A stretch of DNA of 64,000 nucleotides from Brucella sp. BE17 (lineage in GTDB: Bacteria > Pseudomonadota > Alphaproteobacteria > Rhizobiales > Rhizobiaceae), in NCBI RefSeq assembly GCF_039545455.1, contig NZ_CP154468.1, forward strand, positions 620,001-684,000, read 5' to 3'. The position numbers and the translations under genes were made by a program. Shown piece by piece: positions 26,912-34,821 of this stretch (the stretch's first letter is position 1; every line of letters begins with the position of its first letter). Below the pieces are notes generated by a model. That model was not told the origin of the DNA. It searched no databases and saw only the letters and a list, made by a program, of their open reading frames with translations.

Positions 26912-28219
26912 TCAGTCTTCCTGGATCTGGCTGTCCTTGCTCGTATCACGCATACGCAGATAGACGATGAGCGAGATGCCGATCATGACGGTAACGTACC
27001 AGTAGAAACCTTGTTCCCAGCCGCCATTCTTGAAGCGCAGAGCCACATATTCAGCCGTACCGCCGAACAACGTGTTGGCGAGCGCATAGGGCAGCGCCAC
27101 GCCGAGTGCGCGAATATGCGCCGGGAACAGCTCAGCCTTCACCACCGCATTGATCGAGGTATAGCCGGTGACGATGATGAGCGCCCCCATCACCAGAAAC
27201 CCAGCAACCCAAGGATCGCGCGTGTGTTCGAGCGTCGAGAAGATCGGGTAGGTGAACAAAACGCCGGCAACGCCAAAGGCGATCATCAGCGGCTTGCGGC
27301 CGATCTTGTCGGACAGCCCGCCAGCAATCGGTTGCAGGCACATGAAGACGAAAAGCGTCACGCCATTGATCAGACTGGCTGTTTCACGGCTAAAGCCGGA
27401 TGTATTGACCAGAAACTTCTGCATATAGATCGAATAGGCGTAGAAGGCGAGCGTGCCACCGGCTGTCAGAAGCATGACCAGCGCGGTTTCCTTGGGGTGG
27501 TTCTTGACCAGTACCCAGAAGCCGGATTTTGGTGCCTTACTTGCCTTGGCGTTTTTAAAGCTTTCCGTTTCAGCCAGACCGCGACGCAACCAGAAGACGA
27601 CAACAGCAAGAACGGCACCGACAAAGAACGGAATACGCCAGCCCCAGGATTCGAGTGCTTCGGTTTCCATTGTGGTTTGCAGCAGGATCAGCAGTGCGAT
27701 AGCCAGAAGCTGACCGGAAATCAGTGTCACATACTGGAACGACGAGAAGAAGCCGCGACGGCTTTTACCGGCCATTTCTGAAAGATATGTGGCGCTGGCG
27801 CCATATTCGCCGCCAACCGAAAGGCCCTGCATCAGACGAGCCAGCACGAGAAGGGCTGGTGCCGTCAGACCAATGGTCTGGTAATCGGGCGTTAGTGCAA
27901 TAATCAGCGAGCCGGTGCACATCAACGTCACCGAAAGCGTAAGCCCGGCCTTGCGGCCCTTGCGGTCGGCATAGATGCCCATGATCCATGCACCGATGGG
28001 GCGCATCACGAAACCGACGGCAAAGACGGCGGCCGAACTCATCAGGCTTGCGGTCTGGTCTTCGGACGGAAAGAAGTGCGGCGCGAAATAAAGCGCAAAG
28101 GCTGCATAGACATACCAGTCGAACCATTCGACCAGATTGCCGGTCGAACCGCCAATGATGGATTTAAGCCGGTTGTTGGTATTCGGCGCTGCACTTCCTT
28201 CAGAAGTTATTGAGGCCAT
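26912..28219 (-). CDS. MFS metabolite:H+ symporter (MHS family), alpha-ketoglutarate permease-like
   Basis: A 435-residue inner-membrane symporter with 12 hydrophobic segments, resembling KgtP. Features are GNLVEWFDWYVYAAFALYFA (about residues 26-45), the loop motif GIYADRKGRKAGL (about 90-102), RLMQGLSVGGEYGASATYLS (about 137-156) and the second loop GGLSDKIGRKPLM. These are hallmarks of the MHS group, which carries alpha-ketoglutarate, citrate, proline/betaine or shikimate. AAGGAG lies 6 bases before the ATG. A DctBD-like two-component system is encoded divergently, so the carried substrate is probably a C4/C5-dicarboxylate that this system senses. This is inference from context. Confidence 0.9.
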   Translation of the reverse strand: MASITSEGSAAPNTNNRLKSIIGGSTGNLVEWFDWYVYAAFALYFAPHFFPSEDQTASLMSSAAVFAVGFVMRPIGAWIMGIYADRKGRKAGLTLSVTLMCTGSLIIALTPDYQTIGLTAPALLVLARLMQGLSVGGEYGASATYLSEMAGKSRRGFFSSFQYVTLISGQLLAIALLILLQTTMETEALESWGWRIPFFVGAVLAVVVFWLRRGLAETESFKNAKASKAPKSGFWVLVKNHPKETALVMLLTAGGTLAFYAYSIYMQKFLVNTSGFSRETASLINGVTLFVFMCLQPIAGGLSDKIGRKPLMIAFGVAGVLFTYPIFSTLEHTRDPWVAGFLVMGALIIVTGYTSINAVVKAELFPAHIRALGVALPYALANTLFGGTAEYVALRFKNGGWEQGFYWYVTVMIGISLIVYLRMRDTSKDSQIQED

Positions 28220-28428
28220 TTCCTGCTCCTTGGATTTCTCGTTTCACCCGTTATGGAGAGACGTCAGTAACGCGCCGTTTTCCGAGTGTTCTGGATTGTC
28301 ATTCGCTTCACGCCCGCCATACAGCTGTTGTTGGGAGATGTGAGCGAACGAAATGGTGATTTGTTCAAAGGATATTTCCGCCACCTCGATTGCGGCGCAA
28401 AGGCGCTATCGTGTGACGGAATGCTTTG

Positions 28429-28467
28429 ATTGCCGCGCACTTTGTGAGAGCGAGTACGGCAATTTTT
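28429..28467 (+). other. Terminator-like hairpin inside the symporter/kinase intergenic region (possible sRNA 3' end or attenuator)
   Basis: ATTGCCG (28429-28435) pairs with CGGCAAT (28457-28463). A CGC/GCG inner stem sits inside and five T follow (28463-28467), on the plus strand. No gene ends just before it, since both flanking genes point away. It therefore suggests a short transcript starting between about 28230 and 28420, or attenuation of the kinase operon. The surrounding 458-base region (28220-28677) otherwise holds a 13-base palindrome CTGCAAAATGCAG at 28517-28529 and the large inverted repeat before the kinase gene. Confidence 0.45.
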
Positions 28468-28625
28468 CCTGGATCTGGTAGGTTCCTCCTTGCGAAACTC
28501 CCACTTTCGAAGTGAACTGCAAAATGCAGGACGAAACGCGATGCCGCCATAGTTCGGCCTTAAAAAGTTTAATCTATTGAAATAGCTTCATTAAAAGACG
28601 TTTTGACCCCACGTCTTACGTCGTT

Positions 28626-28677
28626 TTGTGCAAAAATATGCGTGACTTTGCGGGCAATTTTGCATAATTCTGCACAA
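28626..28677. promoter_or_regulatory. Large inverted repeat immediately before the DctB-like gene
   Basis: TTGTGCAAAAATATGC (28626-28641) and GCATAATTCTGCACAA (28662-28677) pair at 14 of 16 positions across a 20-base centre, and the right arm touches the ATG at 28678. Each arm also contains TGCA-N6-TGCA/G. It is either a two-site operator or a hairpin masking the start codon. Confidence 0.6.
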
Positions 28678-30438
28678 ATGCGGATTCGTCGGAACATTGC
28701 CAAGATGTTTGCGGTCCTTGTGACCGTGCTGCTCGTCGCTATCCTATGGACAGCGGCCAGCTGGTGGACGCAAGAGGGTGCGTCGCAACGGCTACGCCAG
28801 AGCGCGACATTCGTCGCACGCCAGCAAACAAGGCTCATCGACAGCGAGTTGGCAAAGTTTCGTCTGCTGCCGGTGGTACTGAAAGAATATAGCGATCTGC
28901 GCGATGTGCTGGCTGGCGGATCCATGGCGGCAACGCAGCGCCTCAACGAAAAGCTCGGATTTCTCGCCCAAGAGATCGGTTCGCCGATCATCTATGTCAT
29001 TACCCCCGACGGGCTGGTGATCGCTTCGTCCAATGCCGATACCCCGGAAAGTTTTGTCGGCCGTCATTACAGCTATCGCCCCTATTTTCAGGGAGCGATG
29101 GCAGACGGTGCTGCGGAATATTATGCAATCGGCGATTTGAGTGGTCGGTTCGGACTATTTCTGGCTCGCCGTATCGGCAACGAAAGCCATCCCATAGGCG
29201 TCGTGGTCATCAAATTCGAATTTCATCGCCTGGTGAGGACCTGGTCAAACGATCCTGGGCAGACATTTGTGACCGACCCACGTGGCATCATTCTCGCGTC
29301 GACCGACAAGCCGGAAGACCTGCGTTCCTTTGAACCAATCTCAGCTGCTGAACGCGAGCGGATAACCCAGAGCGGTCAGTTCAGCGTGGCCGATTTGCAA
29401 CCAAGCCACTATGCCATCGGGGCAAATGGCAGTGTGATTGGTCCATCTGGCGAGCAATTCCTGGCCGTAGAGGAGCCGATTGGCGGTACGGAGCTCAAAC
29501 TCCTCCATATCGAGCCAGTGGCGCCCGCAATGCAGGCAGCGCGCGACCTGGCGCGGCTGATTACTGTCGCCGCTATGTTGATCGTTGTGTGTCTTGGGGG
29601 AGCTGTCTATTGGCGCATAACGCGGGCGGCCCGTGCCGCAGCCGATCGTGCGGCACTGGAAGCGGCTGTCGCCGAACGAACGGTGGAACTAAGCGCGGAA
29701 ATTGCCGAGCGTGAGCGCGCCGACCGGCGTTTTCGCGCGGCCCGTGAGGAACTGGCGCAGGCAAATCGCCTTGCTTCGCTGGGATCGATCACTGCAGGGC
29801 TTGTACATGAGATCAACCAGCCGGTCGCGACCATTCGTACATTGAGTGAGAATGCACAGCATTATCTTTCGGTGGGACGCATGGACAAGGTTGCCGCCAA
29901 TCTTTCAACCGCGGTTGATCTCACGGCACGTATCGGCTCGATAACCCAGGAAATGCGCCGTTTTGCGCGTAGGCGACGCGGCGAAAACAGGCCTGTTGCT
30001 ATTGACGAGCTGATAGAGGGTACCTTGCTTTTGATGGGCGACCGTTTTCGCAATGCCAATGTCGAGCTGGAACTGCCCGAAAAATCTACGCTTCAGATTG
30101 CAGCCGACCGGGTGCGGCTCGAACAGGTTCTAGTCAATCTTTTGCAGAACGCGCTTGATGCGGTCGTAGGTGAGGCGGTGCCACGGGTTGCTCTGCTGGT
30201 AGATATCGATGACGATATGCTGTCCTTGACCGTGGCCGATAACGGCCCGGGCATAGATCCGGAAATCGGTGACGATGTCTTCAGCCCCTTTGTGACCGGC
30301 AAGCCGGACGGACTCGGCCTTGGTCTTGGCATCGCGCGCGACATCATGAGCGAACTTGGCGGCACATTGCGTATCGTTTCCTCGCCGCTTGGCGGCGCGG
30401 CCTTTGCGGCGAGCATAAAACAGGCGAAAAAATCATGA
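28678..30438 (+). CDS. DctB-like sensor histidine kinase
   Basis: A 586-residue membrane kinase. A span at about residues 9-30 and another at about 285-305 enclose a large periplasmic double-PAS-type domain as in DctB, with RHYSYRPYFQGAMADGAAEY and FLARRI. A coiled-coil linker (AAVAERTVELSAEIAERERA) leads to the phosphoacceptor histidine in LVHEINQPVATIRT (about His377). The N, G1 and G2 boxes follow: VNLLQNALDAV, VADNGPGIDPEI and GLGLGLGIARDI. I start at the ATG 28678, right after the inverted repeat and giving a positive-inside first span; a TTG at 28603 is in frame. It overlaps its response regulator by 4 bases. It likely senses a dicarboxylate taken up by the divergent symporter. Confidence 0.92.
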   Translation: MRIRRNIAKMFAVLVTVLLVAILWTAASWWTQEGASQRLRQSATFVARQQTRLIDSELAKFRLLPVVLKEYSDLRDVLAGGSMAATQRLNEKLGFLAQEIGSPIIYVITPDGLVIASSNADTPESFVGRHYSYRPYFQGAMADGAAEYYAIGDLSGRFGLFLARRIGNESHPIGVVVIKFEFHRLVRTWSNDPGQTFVTDPRGIILASTDKPEDLRSFEPISAAERERITQSGQFSVADLQPSHYAIGANGSVIGPSGEQFLAVEEPIGGTELKLLHIEPVAPAMQAARDLARLITVAAMLIVVCLGGAVYWRITRAARAAADRAALEAAVAERTVELSAEIAERERADRRFRAAREELAQANRLASLGSITAGLVHEINQPVATIRTLSENAQHYLSVGRMDKVAANLSTAVDLTARIGSITQEMRRFARRRRGENRPVAIDELIEGTLLLMGDRFRNANVELELPEKSTLQIAADRVRLEQVLVNLLQNALDAVVGEAVPRVALLVDIDDDMLSLTVADNGPGIDPEIGDDVFSPFVTGKPDGLGLGLGIARDIMSELGGTLRIVSSPLGGAAFAASIKQAKKS

Positions 30439-31742
30439 GTGAAAACGAACCATTGCGCGTCATGCTGGTCGATGACGATGTGGCTTTTCGCACAGCGCTG
30501 GCCGATGCCTTCGAGATCGCCGGGCTTGCTATCGAGACCCATGGCGACGGTCAGGCAGCCCTTTCCCATATCAGCGCGGATTTTCCCGGCGTCGTCGTCA
30601 CCGATATCCGCATGCCCCGTATTGATGGCAATGGAGTGCTCGACGCCTTGCTGGCTCGCGATCCCGAATTGCCCGTCATTCTGATGACCGGCCATGGCGA
30701 TATCGGCATGGCGGTGGGAGCGTTGAAAAAAGGCGCTTTCGATTTCATCGCCAAGCCCTTTGCCGCAGATCATCTTGTTTCAAGTGTCAGAAGGGCTTTG
30801 GAAATGCGCCGTCTGGTGCTTGAAAACCGCCGTCTGCGCCGCGCTGCGGCCGAAGCCGAACAGGATTATCCGCTGCTCGGCGAAACGCCAGTTATGGTGC
30901 GGCTGCGCGAGACGATTCGTCAGCTTGCAAGCGTCGACGTCGATGTGCTGATCGAGGGCGAGACGGGTACTGGAAAAGAACTTGTTGCGCGCCTCCTCCA
31001 TCGTTGGAGCCCGCGCCACAGTCGTGGCTTGGTGGCGATCGACTGCGCTGCTCTCCCCGATGTAATTGCCGATGAGGTTTTGTTCGGCAATCGTATCCAG
31101 CGCGGACGCATCGCAGAGGCCGATCGCGGTACATTGTTTCTCGACGAGATAGACAGCATGTCGTCAATGTTGCAGGGCAAGCTTTTACGCGTCGTGGAAG
31201 AGCGCGAACTGCCGTCGTTGACGGGAGAGCCGCGCGCCGTCGATCTGCGCGTCGTGGCCGCTGCCAAGGGCGATCTTGATCGCGCTGTGGCAGAGGGACG
31301 CTTTCGCTCTGATCTTCTTTATCGACTTGAAACCGTGCGGCTACGCATTCCGCCCTTGCGTGAGCGGCGCAAGGATATTGGTCTGCTCTTCGCCTATTTT
31401 CTCGATGAGGCGGCAGCACAATTCGGCCAGCCACGCCCGCCCATCAACGCGGCCATCGAAGCGCGGCTCAATTCAGACGACTGGGTCGGCAATGTGCGTG
31501 AACTGCGTAATTATGCCAAGCAGGTGGTGCTTGGTCTGAGCGGCGAGCTGCAGGACATATCCGGGACTTTACCGCTTTGCGATCAGATGGACCGGTTCGA
31601 GGAGGGCGTCATCCGTGCCATGCTGGAGCGCTGCAACGGCGATGTGGGGCAGGCCGCTGAACATCTGCAAATGCCGCGCCGCAGCCTTTATGCCCGTTTG
31701 CAACGCCATAATATCGATGCTTCATTCTTTAGAAAAAGATAA
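30435..31742 (+). CDS. DctD/NtrC-like response regulator lacking the sigma54-contacting GAFTGA loop
   Basis: A 435-residue regulator. The receiver domain has the acidic pair at about residues 13-15, the phosphoacceptor Asp57 in VTDIRMP and Lys107 in FIAKPF. The AAA+ domain has Walker A GETGTGKE (about 175-182) and Walker B GTLFLDEID (about 232-240). The C-terminal Fis-type helix-turn-helix is GDVGQAAEHLQMPRRSLYAR (about 402-421). Between ELFG-like VLFG (about 215-218) and RGRIAEADRGTLF, the loop that in DctD/NtrC reads HE-x-GAFTGA is gone, a deletion of about ten residues. Family knowledge says this loop contacts sigma54, so this protein probably regulates sigma70 promoters, as do Rhodobacter NtrC and TyrR, which also lack it. 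It is co-transcribed with the kinase (ATGA overlap). Confidence 0.93.
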   Translation: MSENEPLRVMLVDDDVAFRTALADAFEIAGLAIETHGDGQAALSHISADFPGVVVTDIRMPRIDGNGVLDALLARDPELPVILMTGHGDIGMAVGALKKGAFDFIAKPFAADHLVSSVRRALEMRRLVLENRRLRRAAAEAEQDYPLLGETPVMVRLRETIRQLASVDVDVLIEGETGTGKELVARLLHRWSPRHSRGLVAIDCAALPDVIADEVLFGNRIQRGRIAEADRGTLFLDEIDSMSSMLQGKLLRVVEERELPSLTGEPRAVDLRVVAAAKGDLDRAVAEGRFRSDLLYRLETVRLRIPPLRERRKDIGLLFAYFLDEAAAQFGQPRPPINAAIEARLNSDDWVGNVRELRNYAKQVVLGLSGELQDISGTLPLCDQMDRFEEGVIRAMLERCNGDVGQAAEHLQMPRRSLYARLQRHNIDASFFRKR

Positions 31743-31819
31743 TGATATAAGATGTTATTTTAGAATAACTTCTTTTGAGAACTATTGGAGACGACCTTTT
31801 TCGGCCTTCGGTGGAAAAT

Positions 31820-31852
31820 GCAGCCCTCTGCTCCGGGGACTGCTTATATTTT
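31820..31852. terminator. Possible bidirectional terminator between the response regulator and GH25 genes
   Basis: GCAGCCC (31820-31826) pairs with GGG(G)ACTGC (31835-31843), with one bulged A. It is followed by TTATATTTT on the plus strand and preceded by GGAAAAT, which gives ATTTTCC on the minus strand. Confidence 0.45.
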
Positions 31853-31889
31853 AGACGAGGAAACTATAAATAACCGTTCGTTTTATAAG

Positions 31890-32966
31890 CTAACTTCCTA
31901 CTTTCTGTAGCCAGCGATGCCATTGTTCCTCGCTGCCGTTGAAGACATTGAGGTCAATCTTGTTGCTGACGCCTTTCGACAGGCCGGAGCCTGAATATTG
32001 CCAGAAGACCCACGGACGTCCGGGATAGACTTTTGAGGGATGCTGTGCGACCGCACGCAGCCAGAATGGATAGTTCTTGAAGGCACCCTTCAAATTATCG
32101 TCGTAGAAGTCCGGTGCCGTATAAATAATCGGTCGCTTGCCGTAATGGCGTTCGAGCCGGTCCATGAAGACCTGCATTTTTTCGCGCACCTGTGCGGGCG
32201 ATGGACGCCTGCGGCAGGCAGAATCGCCGTTCCATTCAACGTCGATCACGGGTGGCAGCGCATCCGGGTCTTTTGGCACATTGCGGATAAACCAGTCGGC
32301 CTGCTCGCTTGCTACCCGGCACCAATAGAAGAAATGATAGGCACCATGTTTGACGCCCGCAGACTTTGCTTCGCGCCAGTTCTTCTTGAACATCGGATCG
32401 AGATGATCGCCGCCGTCGGTGGCCTTGATATAGACGAAATTGGCACCTTGCGTGCGCAGTTTTTCCCAGTCGATATTGCCCTGCCAGCGCGAGACATCGA
32501 CCCCGTGGACGGCGAGCTTTCGAGGATTGACGCGACCAAAATTGATGGGTTTAGCATCACGGAACCGATGGCTATAAATCTTTGTCCGGCTGCGCGATGC
32601 CGTTTGCGGCTGGGAAAGGCGCACCTGCGGATAGGCTGCAGTTTGTGGCGTCGGCACCGGGACTTGGGTAAATCTGCGCTCCTGTTGTGGGGATGCCACG
32701 GCGGCAGGCGGCTCAGCCTTAAATTGTGTATTGTCAGGGACGGGACCGGCCCAGGCGAGCACCTCTTCCTGTGGAGCCGATGTATTGGCTGCCTGACTGA
32801 CGGTTACGGGCGGTACGGGGCGCACAATTGAACCGGTCATCTCGGCGGAAGGACGCGGCTGCGACATCAGATTATCGATGCCCGAACTCGACGTGCAACC
32901 CGCAAGGGCGCTCGATGCAAGAATGATCGTCGACACGATCACGAGGTGCTGAGGCAAAAGACGCAT
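31890..32966 (-). CDS. GH25-family (lysozyme-like) lipoprotein
   Basis: A 358-residue envelope lipoprotein. A signal peptide ends in the lipobox LAGC (Cys24). A Pro/Gln/Ser-rich linker runs to about residue 145, then a glycoside hydrolase family 25 domain follows (about 150-356). GH25 hallmarks are HGVDVSRWQGNIDWEKLR (about 154-171), YIKATDGGDHLDPMF, GAYHFFYW and VIDVEWNGDSACRRRPSPAQ (about 247-266), with the acidic pair DVEW expected to be catalytic, and PFWLRAVAQ and PWVFWQYSGSG near the end. GH25 enzymes cleave the N-acetylmuramic acid side of the glycan. Anchoring suggests a cell-wall remodelling role rather than a phage lysin. No holin or phage gene is nearby. Confidence 0.92.
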   Translation of the reverse strand: MRLLPQHLVIVSTIILASSALAGCTSSSGIDNLMSQPRPSAEMTGSIVRPVPPVTVSQAANTSAPQEEVLAWAGPVPDNTQFKAEPPAAVASPQQERRFTQVPVPTPQTAAYPQVRLSQPQTASRSRTKIYSHRFRDAKPINFGRVNPRKLAVHGVDVSRWQGNIDWEKLRTQGANFVYIKATDGGDHLDPMFKKNWREAKSAGVKHGAYHFFYWCRVASEQADWFIRNVPKDPDALPPVIDVEWNGDSACRRRPSPAQVREKMQVFMDRLERHYGKRPIIYTAPDFYDDNLKGAFKNYPFWLRAVAQHPSKVYPGRPWVFWQYSGSGLSKGVSNKIDLNVFNGSEEQWHRWLQKVGS

Positions 32967-33288
32967 GGATACCCGTACTCAAAACAAAATGGGTTGCAAT
33001 GCTCCTCTGAGGGAACTGCTCGGGCTAAGTTAGAGGTAAAAACTGAATCCAAAGTTTACGAAATTCCTAACGCGGAAACTTTATTCGAAAACCGGACGAT
33101 CTACCGAGTATGAATTGAAAGATTAAAATAAATACTTAAGTATATGAATTATATAAATATTATTCTCCAATTGCCATAATTGATCTTTGCCGTTTGCGGT
33201 TGCAGGGTGATTTGATGTTTCACATTGCGGGTGGCGGGCGCTATGTGTTTTTTCAGAATACACGTCAGAAGAAGAAAAGGACTGGGTT
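32967..33288. other. Intergenic region, AT-rich, between GH25 lipoprotein and mogA (divergent promoters expected)
   Basis: 322 bases with no supportable gene. The centre (33100-33175) is very AT-rich and holds the perfect 12-base palindrome ATACTTAAGTAT at 33132-33143. This is compatible with an upstream element or operator serving either divergent gene. No terminator or RNA gene is recognised. Confidence 0.4.
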
Positions 33289-33807
33289 TTGAAAATTGGT
33301 GTCGTTACGGTTTCCGACCGCGCCAGCCGCGGAGAATATGAGGACCTCAGCGGTCCGGCCATTGAGGCATGGTTGCAACGCGCCGTCGTCATACCCTATG
33401 AGGTGTTGCGCCGGGTTATTCCCGACGGCATGGAAACCGTACGCGATACTCTGATTGAGCTTTGCGATACGCACAAGTGCGACCTGATCCTTACCACCGG
33501 CGGCACCGGACCAAGCCCACGCGACGAAACGCCGGAGGCGATGCAGGCGGTGCTTCACAAGGAGCTTCCGGGCTTTGGAGAACTGATGCGTCGCGTGAGC
33601 CTCGAACAGACGCCGACAGCTATTCTTTCGCGCCAGACGGCGGGTAGTCGTGGTGCGAGTTTCATCCTCAATTTACCAGGCAAGCCAGCGTCCATCGCCA
33701 TGACCCTGCAGGCGGTTTTTCCAGCAGTGCCCTATTGCCTTGATCTGATTGGTGCCGGGCGCATCGAGACCGATCCCGAAGTGGTCAAGGCGCATCGGCC
33801 CGGCTGA
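33289..33807 (+). CDS. mog: Molybdopterin adenylyltransferase (MogA/MoaB family)
   Basis: A 172-residue cytoplasmic enzyme that adenylates molybdopterin before molybdenum insertion. The conserved motif is LTTGGTGPSPRDETPEAM (about residues 66-83). SDRASRGEYEDLSGPAI (about 8-24) is the N-terminal substrate segment, and LPGKPASIAMTLQAVFPAVP (about 127-146) the C-terminal one. The start is TTG at 33289 (MKIGVVTVSDRAS), with GAAAAGG about 10 bases upstream; no in-frame ATG exists before the conserved region. It is a single gene closed by a terminator. Other moa/moe genes are not in this window. Confidence 0.93.
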   Translation: MKIGVVTVSDRASRGEYEDLSGPAIEAWLQRAVVIPYEVLRRVIPDGMETVRDTLIELCDTHKCDLILTTGGTGPSPRDETPEAMQAVLHKELPGFGELMRRVSLEQTPTAILSRQTAGSRGASFILNLPGKPASIAMTLQAVFPAVPYCLDLIGAGRIETDPEVVKAHRPG

Positions 33808-33873
33808 TGTGCAAACAGATAGCGTTTAACTATTCTATATTGCCTGCTTGCTACCGGAACTTTTGAAATAAGA

Positions 33874-33897
33874 AAAGGCGCGGAAAACCGCGCCTTT
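33874..33897. terminator. Stem-loop terminator between mogA and nitroreductase
   Basis: A perfect 10-bp stem AAAGGCGCGG (33874-33883) / CCGCGCCTTT (33888-33897) with an AAAA loop. The genes converge here; on the minus strand it is followed by TTTCTTATTTC. Confidence 0.8.
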
Positions 33898-33922
33898 AAA
33901 ATCTAGGGCGTAGGTTCAACGA

Positions 33923-34522
33923 TTAGCCGAACAGTTTGAACCGCTCTGAATCATCCATGAACGTCTTGGGTCCAAATGGCTGTTCGTTTGAACCAAAAGG
34001 CATCTGCGCACGCAGTTTCCACGACGCGGGCACATCAAAGGTCTTGGCGATCTCTGCATCGATCACCGGATTATAATGCTGAAGGCTAGCGCCAATGCCA
34101 GCAACGGCAAGTACGCTCCATACTGCATATTGTGCCATGCCACCGGATTGCTCGGAGAAAGCCGGGAAATTATCGGCATAAAGCGGGAAGTCCGCCTGCA
34201 ATTTCTGCACCACGGCCTGATCTTCGAAGAACAGCACCGTGCCCGCACCGGCGGCAAAGGAATCGAGCTTGGCTTCGGTCTGGCCGAAGGCATCGGCCGG
34301 GACAATCTTGCGCAGTTCTTCCTTGGTGATGTCCCAGACTTTCTCGCTTTCAGCGCCAAACAGGATGACGGCACGCGAGCTTTGCGAATTGAACGAAGAT
34401 GGTGCGTGTTTGATCGTTTCACGGATCAGTTCAGCAACTTCTTCCTTTGGCAAGGGGAGGGTCTTGCCAAGTGCATATTGCGTCCGACGCTTTTTAAGGG
34501 CTTCGAGAAGGCTGTTGGTCAT
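33923..34522 (-). CDS. Nitroreductase-family FMN oxidoreductase
   Basis: A 199-residue flavoprotein of the nitroreductase superfamily, closest in pattern to the short Hbn1/YdgI/Frm2 group. The N-terminal RRTQYALGK (about residues 12-20) is the phosphate-binding arginine segment. HAPSSFNSQSSRAVILFG (about 39-56) binds FMN, with LFFEDQ, GMAQYAVWSVLAVAGIGASL (about 127-146) and MPFGSNEQPFGPKTF near the end. AGGA lies 9 bases before the ATG. Members reduce quinones, nitro compounds or lipid-derived substrates with NAD(P)H. The physiological substrate is not evident. It is convergent with mogA and divergent from the FAD/NAD(P)-binding gene. Confidence 0.92.
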   Translation of the reverse strand: MTNSLLEALKKRRTQYALGKTLPLPKEEVAELIRETIKHAPSSFNSQSSRAVILFGAESEKVWDITKEELRKIVPADAFGQTEAKLDSFAAGAGTVLFFEDQAVVQKLQADFPLYADNFPAFSEQSGGMAQYAVWSVLAVAGIGASLQHYNPVIDAEIAKTFDVPASWKLRAQMPFGSNEQPFGPKTFMDDSERFKLFG

Positions 34523-34698
34523 TCGTCTTTATCCTGATGTTTGCATCGAAACCGCGGGCTGATCCCGGATTTTGAAACCGAAGATATTGAATTAATGCCC
34601 GGCAAGGCCAGCCCCTTGTTCAGAAACACACTGTCAACAAATGAGGTGAACGCAATAGGGGAAGTCGGCCTGCCGGTCCGCAGAGAGATTGAAATACA

Positions 34699-34724
34699 GC
34701 TTTTCGGATTTAAATCCGGAAAGC
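34699..34724. promoter_or_regulatory. 26-base near-perfect palindrome in the nitroreductase/FAD-protein spacer
   Basis: The arms GCTTTTCGGATTT (34699-34711) and AAATCCGGAAAGC (34712-34724) abut with no loop and pair except for one T-G. They sit about 100 bases before the FAD/NAD(P)-binding gene in a 299-base divergent spacer. A dyad without a loop is more like an operator than an RNA hairpin. The protein that binds it is unknown. Confidence 0.5.
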
Positions 34725-34821
34725 ACTCGTGAGACCTTATTAAACTAGTTGGGTTTCAGGAAGGGGTAGGCTATGTCTATAATGGCGAAAAAATCATAAA
34801 ACAGGCGCGGGTCACGATAGT

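Noticed and set aside
28220..28600. Sigma54 (-24/-12) promoter for the MHS symporter
   Set aside because: I found no convincing TGGCAC-N5-TTGC match on either strand, in keeping with the regulator lacking GAFTGA.
31890..32966. GH25 enzyme as a sign of a prophage
   Set aside because: It is a lipoprotein with a lipobox and linker, and no phage structural, integrase or holin gene is nearby.
34541..34732. 63-residue open frame starting with TTG between nitroreductase and FAD-protein genes
   Set aside because: No ribosome-binding site, no recognisable similarity, and the end runs through the 26-base palindrome; more likely a regulatory spacer.
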